64,000 nucleotides of DNA from Gonatopus flavifemur (lineage: Eukaryota; Arthropoda; Insecta; Hymenoptera; Dryinidae), in contig JAFFJZ010000004.1 in the NCBI GenBank assembly GCA_018340375.1, positions 33,702,001 through 33,766,000 of the forward strand. The letters are read 5' to 3'. Positions 46,292 to 54,862 of the stretch are shown piece by piece. The notes under the pieces were generated by a model. That model did not search any database and had not been told where the DNA came from. It saw only the letters and a program-made list of their open reading frames with translations. The position numbers and the translations under genes are program-made. Position 1 is the stretch's first letter; the number at the start of each line of letters is the position of its first letter.

Positions 46292-49200
46292 ATGGAAGGT
46301 GAGTTTCTTTATATTATTTATACAATGGAAGAAAAATCATTCATAGACTGATCAAAAGGTTTATTTATAATTAACGGACGTATATTCGCTTTTGGGGGAA
46401 TAAATATTCGTTCGAATCAAATGTACTCAAGTAATACAAGAACTTCTCAGATATTGTATGATGATACAGTGAATGTGAAAAGAATGTGCAAATGAGACTA
46501 TTTTGCATAAATTCGTCAAGATATTCTATGGAGGTGCATAGCACATAATTATTCGAAACAGTCTCATTTTGAAGTTCTGAGCGTGTTCATAGGCCCTACT
46601 GAAAATGCCAGGCAGATCTGGACGAAAATTATTTGTCAGGATTTGATCAGTTTTTGTCACAGGAAATCCGGTCAAAAATTGACAATATTTCTACCTGGTT
46701 TCGTCCGAAATCACCAAATTGGAATATCCTGACGAAAACTGGCAAACAAATTTCCGTCAGTTCTTGACTGAATATCACAGTTTGTGAATTCCAAACAGAA
46801 CCATCGCAAAAAATTTCTGTCAGTTTTTGACAGGATATTCCAATTTGGTGATTCCGGACGAAACCAGGTAGAAATTTTGTCAGTTTTTTACCGGATTTCC
46901 TGGGACAAAAACCGATCAAATCCTGACAAATATTTTTCGTCCAGATTTGCCTGGCATTTTCAGCAGGGGGATTTTCGAAACACGCTCTTAGCATTTTGAA
47001 CCTCCTGTGTTGCTTGGGTATTCTGTTAATATTGAACAAGTGATATTTAGTGGGAATGAACATTTGTTATTGGTTAATAAATCTCCCTGGACAGAATCAT
47101 GATAGATTGGGTCGGTGCCGAATCAACGAAAAACCAAATTAACGAAAAAAAATTTACTAGCAGTATGAAGTTGTCATTTTGTTGCACTATGAAATGGAAT
47201 TAGTCATAGATCATTGATTGAATCAAACGAAAATTCTTTATGTCAACCTATTCACTGCACCCGTTTATTACAGTAGACACGTAATTCATCATTCTAATAA
47301 AATTATTAATGATCTTCCTAATCGTTCGGTAAAATCAAACTGTTTCAAACGTCTGTAGAGAACGAAAATCGGTTTGTTGTTATCATAAACATAACCATAC
47401 CATAATCATAAACATAACAAAGGGAAATTAAGTTTACCGTGGGGTTGTGTGAGCAAATCAATGTTTTTTACTTTTTATTTAATTTAATCAATGATCTATG
47501 ACTAATTACATTTCATACTGCAACAAAATGACAACTCCATACTGCTAGTGAATTTTTCTTCGTTGATTTGGTTTTTCGTTGATTCGGCACCGACCCGATA
47601 GATTTGCATGAAATAAATATGTATTTCCCCATAAGCAAATATCCAATCCAACACAGTTTGTCACCGTATCATAACTACAATGTGACTTGAAAATTACATG
47701 CAATGTAACCTGCTCGTTACATGCAATGGATTGGTAACGTATGATTTCATACTCATGAAAAGTACTTCCAACGCCACTGTAACATAACATTCTTTGTGTT
47801 GGTTACATGGCTGTTGCATGCAATTGTTATAACCTTTTTATTTCGAAAAGTATGTATTATAGACCTTTTTTGACCTTAGATTCGAGGTCACGGGTATATA
47901 TTTGTATATATATGCGTGTGTGTGACCTGAAAACTGAGGTAAAGAATTTTATTGGGTTTAATAATTCAACTAATAACAGACGGATGAAACCACGATGCTG
48001 CTGAAATGAAATATGCCATATTGTGGCTACATTGTAGCAACTTTTTATTAGCGTGAAATTACCCAATAAACATTTCATTTCTTGATATATGTTTTTTTGA
48101 TATGTTTAAGACGTCTTATGCGACTCTTCTAGATATCTAAAAGTGTCTCATAAGACATCTCAAACATACCTAAAACATATCTCGAGAGATGGAATGTTTA
48201 TTGGGTACACGTTACCAGTCCATTGCATGTAACTAACAGGTGATATTGCGTGTGATCTTGAGTTCCATTGTAGTTATGATGCGGTAACAAACTGTGTTGA
48301 GTGGGCGTTTATAATCTTGATTTCATATTATTACATTGAATCACCCAACCAGCACAAATTGTCAATTTCAATTTATCAGGACTTCCTACAGACTTCATGC
48401 ATAGTCCCCGTTATGCTAATCAATATCTATTCATTATGAATATTTTGAATTCAAAATTGAAAACGTATTGAATGCTCGCAGAATTCATCATGAAACCTCG
48501 ATGTGAATTCTTTCTGATTAGGTTGTTCATCAAGAGTTCATTTTGATTCCAAAATATTCATAATGGATACATATGATTAGCATAACGGGAGTTCTTTGCG
48601 GGAACTCTTGTGCTATATGGGTATGTTTATAGCTCCCCAATAAACATTTCATTTCTTAATATATGTTTTAAATATGTTCAAGATGTCTTATGTGACATTT
48701 TTAGATATCTAAAAGATATCTTAACGTATCTTGAGATATCTTAAATGTCTCTTACACGTCTTAAGATTTCTGAGACATTTTCAAGATATCTCAAGATACG
48801 TTAAGATATCTTTTAGATATCTAAAAGTGTCGCATAAGACATCCCAAATATATCTAAAACATATCTCGAGAGATGGAATGTTTATTGGGTCCATATATAA
48901 CTGTATATGCCCTCACATGAACTTGAATATAATTTATATGAATTTCAATAATTATCAAATGTATGTGATTCTTTTTCAATAAGGGTATTATTTTTTCTTA
49001 CATAATAGGTTTTCATACTATGAAAAATCCGACTAAATGTGAATGCATGTTACTTGAAGAATTAATGAAAACTCATATTTTTATTACAGAAAATATTGCA
49101 GGAATCCCTCTTCCTCCTCCAGATTGGAGGTTTTTGTTCATGGCTGTGGCCGGACCACCACCACCACTGCCGCCACCACTTCCGGAGGGAGGAGCGCAGC

Positions 49201-49685
49201 AGGTAGCACAGGTAGAATTGCTACCTCTGCCTCAACCACCACAAGCGGAAAATGTAAGTCGACCAAAAAAAGTGTATATGCCGATTTTATTTACTGCACA
49301 CTGCGAGAAATTTGAATAGTCACATTAACTATTTGAGGAAAACTATTCAAATTCAGTATTCATAACTATACAAACAGTGAGGGTAACTTGTTTATAGTAA
49401 TGACGACTATTTATACACTTGCATTGACTATATAAAGAGTTGGGAAAATTAGAATTGAATAGTTGTCCCTTCACATAGTTACCATGACTGTAAATTCCTT
49501 CGACTGCAGTGTACATCTTGAGTGAAAATATTTTATAAAAATTTAATCAACAATGAGTAAAATCTCTGAATTATTACCATTCAAACTCATTGAAACCCAT
49601 TGAATTTATTTCTTCTCAGTGAATTATAATAATTTCGATGTAGGAACAACCCCGACGTAATCGTCGCCGTCGTCGCCGTCCTTGA
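46292..49685 (+). CDS. Candidate host gene: Pro-rich/Arg-rich small protein, three exons
   Basis: Not a recognised family. Exon 1 is ATG-GAA-G (46292-46298) ending at a GTGAGT donor. Exon 2 is 49090-49253, after TTTTTATTACAG and before GTAAGT. Exon 3 starts at 49644 and stops at TGA 49683-49685. Phases agree, giving about 70 residues: GIPLPPPDW, a Pro stretch (GPPPPLPPPLPEGG), LLPLPQPPQAEN, then NRRRRRRP. A second acceptor at 49100-49101 also stays in frame. An alternative exon-3 acceptor at 49618-49619 would give an immediate stop. Exons 2 and 3 are GC-rich in AT-rich surroundings, as coding exons often are. Intron 1 (2.79 kb) is mostly fold-back elements. The polyproline and arginine runs suggest protein or nucleic-acid binding, but function is unknown. 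Confidence 0.45.
46594..46968. mobile_element. 375-bp CCC/GGG fold-back element in intron 1, GG flanks
   Basis: Starts CCCTACTGAAAATGCCAGG and ends CCTGGCATTTTCAGCAGGG, with GG on both sides. The arms are about 170 bp and highly similar. The ends resemble the element at 50990-51130 (CCCTGCCGCAAATGCC). Confidence 0.9.
47109..47596. mobile_element. hAT-type MITE, 8-bp target duplication
   Basis: A 488-bp element with terminal repeats of about 115-130 bp starting GGGTCGGTGCCGAATCAACG. It is flanked by GATAGATT at 47101-47108 and 47597-47604. Subterminal AATCAACGAAAAACCAAATT motifs are shared with the 127-bp MITE at 6403-6529, so one hAT family probably moved both. Lies in intron 1 of the candidate gene. 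Confidence 0.92.
47643..48305. mobile_element. Fold-back element with nested MITE
   Basis: Arms of about 100 bp: AACACAGTTTGTCACCG on the left and CGGTAACAAACTGTGTT on the right, then CATAACTACAATG and GTTACATGCAATGGA in both. The element at 48062-48205 interrupts the right half. The outer ends (CCAATCC and GAGTGGG) are not cleanly matched and the target duplication is unresolved. Confidence 0.75.
48062..48205. mobile_element. 144-bp CCC/GGG element, TA flanks, nested
   Basis: Starts CCCAATAAACATTTCATTTC and ends GAATGTTTATTGGG, with TA on both sides. The interior includes AAGACGTCTTATGCGAC and AAAGTGTCTCATAAGAC. Same subfamily as 48636-48889. Inserted in the right half of the fold-back at 47643-48305. 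Confidence 0.92.
48404..48621. mobile_element. CCC/GGG fold-back element, left end truncated
   Basis: Right end TCTTGTGCTATATGGG followed by TA. The arms share TCCCGTTATGCTAATC and ATTCATTATGAATATTTTG. The left end starts at GTCCCCGTTATG, lacking about 25 terminal bases. Same subfamily as 26632-26903. Confidence 0.75.
48636..48889. mobile_element. 254-bp CCC/GGG element, TC flanks
   Basis: Starts CCCAATAAACATTTCATTTC and ends ATGGAATGTTTATTGGG, flanked by TC on each side. It shares about 70 bp of each end with the 144-bp element at 48062-48205 and has an expanded centre of AGATATCTTAAG-type words. Confidence 0.92.
49299..49510. mobile_element. Fold-back element in intron 2 of the candidate gene
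   Basis: Left end CACTGCGAGAAATTTGAATAG, right end GTAAATTCCTTCGACTGCAGTG. TA follows the right end, and CA (one change from TA) precedes the left. Interior CTATTCAA and TTGAATAG motifs. CAC/GTG group. Confidence 0.65.
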
Positions 49686-50027
49686 CCCTGTCGGCAACAA
49701 TGCTCTCCAGCCAGTACGGTGTCCAATTGGTTCCGTACTGGGAGCGAGGCATCCTTGCCTGCGGCTGGTGGGCGAGGAAGGGGCCAAAGAGGAAGAGGAG
49801 CAGAAGAAGTGGTAGGCCGAGATGGCGGAAGAGGAGGTGAAGGAGGAGCTGGAAGAGGAGGTGGAACAGGAGCCGGGAGAGGAGGGGGAAGAGGAACCGG
49901 AACAGGAGGCAGAAGAGGAGGCGGTATTGGAGGCGGAAGAGGCGGTGGAAGGGGAGGGAGGGTAATGAAAAAAAAGGGGGCCGGGGGCTCTAAATATGTG
50001 ACTAAATTTTTTTTTCATTATTATTGA
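49686..50027 (+). other. In-frame Gly/Arg-rich extension after the exon-3 stop
   Basis: After TGA at 49683-49685 (next base C, a leaky context) the same frame stays open for 113 codons to a stop at 50025-50027. It encodes PCRQQCSPAST, then a Gly/Arg-rich tract (GRGRGQRGRGAEEVV, GGRGGEGGAGRGGG) from purine-rich repeats, and ends KSYV-like sequence (GGSKYVTKFFFHYY). It could be a readthrough extension, an alternative frame, or 3' UTR that is open only because of its GGA-rich composition. Confidence 0.3.
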
Positions 50028-50072
50028 ATGATACTTGATAAACTACTTACTTGATGACGTACTTGATGATTT

Positions 50073-50078
50073 AATAAA
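50073..50078 (+). terminator. Polyadenylation signal candidate
   Basis: AATAAA about 390 bases after the predicted stop of the candidate gene and about 46 bases after the end of the in-frame extension. A plausible 3' end for the transcript near 50090-50100. Confidence 0.4.
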
Positions 50079-50099
50079 AAATTTTATAGATTGAAAAAA

Positions 50100-50989
50100 A
50101 ATTCCGCCATTTTCAATGCGGTTTCTGAATCGTGAATTCCTGATTTTCCTGAATTATAATGATAAGATCTGATTGAAATATGTTTCAGAAATCTACACAC
50201 ACGAAAATAATCTGGAGATGAGAAGAAAAATCCCTCTTGGTCAGATAAGATATTCACTTTCATTTGGTCATATGACAAACATAAAAAGTCACTTCATAAT
50301 TTTTTCCTTTTTTCTGAATTTTTATTATGTGCAGTTGAACAATCATTTGAAGTAAATCCATCTGGATTAGGGGGGGAATGGCCGTGTTGGGATTATGGAA
50401 AATTCCACAGGGGCCGGTCATATTTTCATATTTTGGGCCGTTTTTCCTAATGCTGTTTTTTTATCAACTATAACGCAAGATGAAGCTTTTTTTTTCAAGT
50501 ACCAAGGGCTGCTTTCAATCTTTCCCACATCAAAATGTTTGAGCCAGTGCGCCCCTGATCTGGACAGCTGAGATTCTGACAAACAATTTCATACAAAATT
50601 TGTAAGAGATCGCGATCAGAAACATTTGTTATCATAAAAATAATTATTCAAAAACGTGACTTGTTACGTTTTATCATGTGAACGACGATATTAGAGGAGA
50701 AGTTGCATCAAAATAAGGGGATACTCTAATTCTAATAATAATCTTCGTTAGGTGTGACTTGAGATATCTTTTGGTTTTAGATTATGAAAAATGTTGCAAC
50801 GATCCCTTTTAGACATTTGGAAGAAATTATAAAAGAACTCAGACAAGTACTGGAGTTTAATGTTCTCTCAAAACATTTATTTGTGTGGATTTGTTGCTCA
50901 ATCTCAGATGGAAAACAATAGAAGTCAATTCGTTTGCAAATACCTGATGAATAATTGTTTGAAAATATATGGAAGGGTGCCCTGCCGCA
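50100..50989. other. No gene seen
   Basis: AT-rich, no recognisable gene or strong repeat. Confidence 0.45.
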
Positions 50990-51130
50990 AATGCCAGACA
51001 AATCCGGACGAATCCGGCAGTTCCCGGGACAAATACCGAGCAGTTCCTGTCCAAATCTGCTTGGGACTGCTCGGTAGTTGTCCCGGGAACTACCGGATCC
51101 GTCCGGATTTGTCTGGCATTTGCGGCAGGG
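50990..51130. mobile_element. 141-bp palindromic CCC/GGG element, TG flanks
   Basis: Starts CCCTGCCGCAAATGCCAGAC and ends in its exact reverse complement, with TG on both sides. The arms continue through AAATCCGGACGAATCCGG and CAGTTCCCGGGACAA with few mismatches. One of the best-preserved members. Confidence 0.94.
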
Positions 51131-51159
51131 TGGTTGCAGAGACTTGTGCTTTTGGATAT

Positions 51160-51480
51160 GTCATCAGCGGCATGAAATTACGATTTTTGGTGAAGAATGT
51201 GTGACTTTACCTTTGGCAGGAAAAAAACCTTACAGCACACCAGTTCAGGAAGGGTTCATGAACAATTCAATTGGGATTCGAATAATTCATTATGGTTTTT
51301 TAAAAATTCTTTCTGAACTTTCATCGATTAATTCACAAGATCATTACAAACAATTCTTCAAACACATGAAAGAATGATAGTGAAGATTTGTGCTTCGAAT
51401 ATATCATCAGGGGCATCAAAGACTTCAATGAGATGAAGATTTCGCTCTTTTATTAATGAAAGCATAGCATCCTAATTGTT
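51160..51480 (-). repeat. Diverged inverted copies of the 150-bp repeat
   Basis: On the minus strand GAAATCTTCATCTCATTGAAG, TGATGCCCCTGATGATAT and TCGAAGCACAAATCTTCA match the units at 33.2-33.9 kb. An earlier, weaker copy lies at about 51145-51200. Confidence 0.6.
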
Positions 51481-51534
51481 TAAAAACAAAAAGGGGGTGT
51501 GGAGGTTTGTGATTTGAATATGTTATCGTGAATA

Positions 51535-51768
51535 CACAGAAAAAAGTTTTCCTTTGGATCTAAGAAATTATTACTTGAATATGTCCAAATAGATATTTCT
51601 TCGACAGAAATGAATATTTTGTTCGTGTGAACAAATTTATCATTCGGTCCTTTTTGCACATAACAAATTTGTTTGGATCAAATGAATATTTATTTTTGTT
51701 GAAGAAATATCTATTCGGACCTATTCAAATAACAATTTCTTAGATTCAAAGAAATACTCTTTCCTGTG
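51535..51768. mobile_element. 234-bp CAC/GTG fold-back element, TA flanks
   Basis: Left end CACAGAAAAAAGTTTTCCTT, right end AAGAAATACTCTTTCCTGTG, TA on both sides. Interior arms share GATATTTCTTC and ATATTCAAG-type words. Non-coding, Tc1/mariner-type mobilisation likely. Confidence 0.85.
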
Positions 51769-51791
51769 TATAAAATATTCAGATGAGGGTA

Positions 51792-52275
51792 TTGAGTTGT
51801 TTTATCTTACATATCAAAAACTAGAAACCGATTTTCTCATAAAATGATAGTATATGACTTTTCAACGATTGCCTTATACATTCAAGACAATCTTGAATTA
51901 AAAAAAAATTGTTCCGGCATCCGCACTCGATCCAGCGAACCCCTCAATCAGTAAGAGTACATGTTGCTGCGTATAGCTATAACAACATGTTGGTAGCGGA
52001 GCACTTAATTATATTCATATAATGCTGAGTTTTTTTATTTTACATATCAAAAAATAGAAACCGATTCCTTCATAGAATCATAGCACATGGTTCTTGAAAA
52101 CGATTGCATCATACGCATTCCAGGCAATCTTGGATTGAAAAAAAATTATTTCAGCATCTGGACTTGAACCAGCGAACTCAGCGAGTGCCACGGTTAGAGA
52201 GAGCACACGTTGGTGCGTATAGCTACAACAACGAGTTATGAACGATGCACTGAATTATCTTCATATAGTGCCAAG
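51792..52275. repeat. Tandem duplication with tRNA-like segments
   Basis: Two copies of a unit of about 240 bp (51792-52025 and 52026-52275) share ACATATCAAAAA, TAGAAACCGATT and GCGTATAGCTA. On the minus strand each holds a tRNA T-arm-like block. In the second copy it reads TTCGCTGGTTCAAGTCCAGA, with a good box B, followed by a T-run. Probably a tandemly duplicated, decayed SINE or tRNA pseudogene. Confidence 0.65.
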
Positions 52276-53281
52276 TTTACCGATGAGTAATAATTATTTT
52301 ACTTTGCTCATCACAATTCAAATGATGAATTATTTTACTTCAATGCAACTTTATGTCCAACAATACTATATCTCCGAATATTTTTTGACCATATTATACT
52401 GATTCCATAGAAAAAGAATGGGGGAATTTTTCATGTTTATTATATCCAAGTGTCTAATCCTTCAGTTTATTTGAATCTTCTCAGTTTCTTTTTGTAAATT
52501 TGAAATTGCGCGCCACTGATTTGTCGTTAAGAACTTCGAGTATACTCGGCAGTCCTCGTACAGCGAAAGCAAGGAAGAGGAAGCTTGACTCTCGCTCGTT
52601 GAATGTACTGCGTCGCGAAGACTTATAATCGTAAAGGTGTTGCACTGTGTTCTTTAATATAATTCAAGAATATATCTAGTAGTACTAATTTTATGTTAAT
52701 TATGTGCCGAAAGCACATAGGATACGAACAAATACAGGAGCGATAATTTTCGATGAGAAAACAAAGTTTTTATTCGTAAAACTAAACACCAAGTAACAGT
52801 GAAAATTATTTATGAAATCTCAATAATATTCTCAGTTACAACATAAAGATCATCAAAACACGTCAATATCATTTATTTATGATTTGATTTGATTCTGAGA
52901 ATTTTCTAAGCACAGGGTTCTACATGGTTTTTAGTACGACCCTATCATCATCTGTGTGTCAACAGTAGCGACACTCTCGATTTTTATCGGGACTAAATTT
53001 CACTATATATATGCATCAAACCGCTTCAATCAAATTCTTATTTATTGATCGAATGAAAAAATATGTATTTGGGCTTATTCGACGAAGAAACTTCATACCT
53101 TGACGGGTCTGGTCCGAAATGGACGCATGAAACGGTCTTGAAGCTGCAATTTACAAAATTTCAATAGATGGTACTAGTCCGCTCTGATTGGCTGGTTCAG
53201 AATTTAGTATTTTTTCAATGTAATTCATAATTATTGATAAACAGACCAGAGCCAGCATCCTTGGATAGTTATATGCATGAA
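52276..53281. other. No gene seen
   Basis: AT-rich. A less AT-rich stretch at 52510-52630 (CTCGGCAGTCCTCGTACAGC) has the look of an LTR edge but has no partner copy or coding neighbour. Confidence 0.35.
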
Positions 53282-53550
53282 CCCTAACAGCAAAATGCTG
53301 AACAAATATGTAGCAAATTGTTGAAAACGTACAACAACAGTTTGAAGCAATTTGCAGGGACGTTGCGTCGCCAAATGTACAACAACATGCTGTCAATCTA
53401 AGATTTTAGCTTGAGTTGTTGTCATGTTGCTGAGAAGTGGCTTGGTTTCATGAAACTCTCAATGACATGCTAGCAAATTCCCAGCAACCTTACGCAAACT
53501 TGATAAACAACGTAAGAGCAACGATCGCACAGCAACTCTTGTTGTATGGG
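53282..53550. mobile_element. CCC/GGG fold-back element, AA flanks
   Basis: Left end CCCTAACAGCAAAATGCTG, right end CAGCAACTCTTGTTGTATGGG, AA on both sides. The arms beyond the first 20 bases are weak, with recurring CAACAACA and GCAAATT words. Assigned by its ends. Confidence 0.6.
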
Positions 53551-53789
53551 AATATACCCAGAATTTTTTTATCCGATGCCTAACTACTGAGTAATTTGGT
53601 TGAAACGGATTTGGTGATTTTGGTAGTTCCACTTCGCCACCAGAGGCCGACAAACGCAACGGGCACTTCCTTAACCTATGTGAGAATTGCAATTCGGTTG
53701 ACAGATGTGAGGTTAGGTTTATGTGATGAAAAACAATGAATGAATTATTTTTGTGAAATGTGTGGTCGTTATTGTTTAATTATTATGTA

Positions 53790-54862
53790 ATCAAAATCTT
53801 TTCAAGCGAAAGTTTAAAATAAATTTCCAAAAACTTGGATTATTCACATAAAGCTCGTTGGATGGGTTTACTCTTGAAGAGTACTGTCAAAGTTGACATT
53901 CGCAAATTGGAGAAAAAAGTCTTATTTTCTGTCATGAATTTGTTATTAGAGTGGTGATGAACTTGTAGGAAGAGTTTGAAGGTTGGATGGAATCCATATT
54001 GATCAGGAAAGTTAAAACCGTATTGCAAAACTTGGAAAATCTGTTAACGTAGCTGACAATACTGGGGTATCGAGTCAGCTTTTCCTTACTACATGAAATC
54101 TAGGCAGGAGAAATGTATCAAAATTCAGTGAATCCAAGTTGGTGTTGAGTGAGAGAAGACAGAAATATTCATTGGATTTTATTGGTTACTGTAAAAATGT
54201 CAACAAATAAGGAAAGGCTATGTAGGACTCACTGTATCGTCTTTTAATATTTTTGTTTCAATAATGTTGTATCATGCTGCTACGAATGAATGTTATTATA
54301 TTTGTGAAACAGGTTCAATACACTTGTTTCTTCAACTTATTAGTAAGAAAACACAAAAATGTCCACAATACAAAATTATTGAAACAAAAATAATGAAAGA
54401 CGATACAGTGAGCCCTACACAGCTTTTCCTTATTTGTCAACATTTTTATAATAACCAATAAAATCCAATGAATATTTCTATCCTCTCTCAATTGACACCA
54501 ACTTGAATTCACTGAATTTTGATACATTTCTCCTGCCTAGATTCCATGTAGTAAGGAAAAGCTGACTCAATACCCCAGTATTGTCAGCTACGTTAACAGA
54601 TCGTCCAAGTTTTGCAATACGGTTTTGACTTTCCTGATCAATATGGATTCCACCCATGGATTCCACCCAACCTTCAAACTCTTCCTACAAGTTTGTCACT
54701 ACTCTAATAACAAATTCAAGACAGAAAATAAGACTTTTTCCTCCAATTTGCAACTGTCAACTTTGACAGTACTCTCCAAGAGTAAAACCATCCAACGAGC
54801 TTCATGTAAATAATCCAAGGTTTTGGAAATTCATTTTAAACATTCGCTTTAAATAGTTTCGA
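53790..54862. mobile_element. 1.07-kb fold-back element, arms about 480 bp
   Basis: The left arm (about 53790-54270) is closely matched, inverted, by about 54375-54862, with a spacer of about 105 bp. Blocks in both arms include AAGCTCGTTGGATGG (CCATCCAACGAGCTT), CAATACTGGGGTAT and GAAATGTATCAAAATTCAGTGAA. Frames facing into each arm (53840-54028 minus and 54625-54813 plus) encode related 62-residue peptides simply because the arms are duplicated. The ends and target duplication are not sharp. Confidence 0.85.

Noticed and set aside
49683..49685. Selenocysteine codon at the TGA
   Set aside because: No SECIS-like element or selenoprotein family resemblance. Readthrough or a plain stop is simpler.
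52510..52700. Possible solo LTR
   Set aside because: No second copy, no clear TG...CA ends and no coding neighbour.
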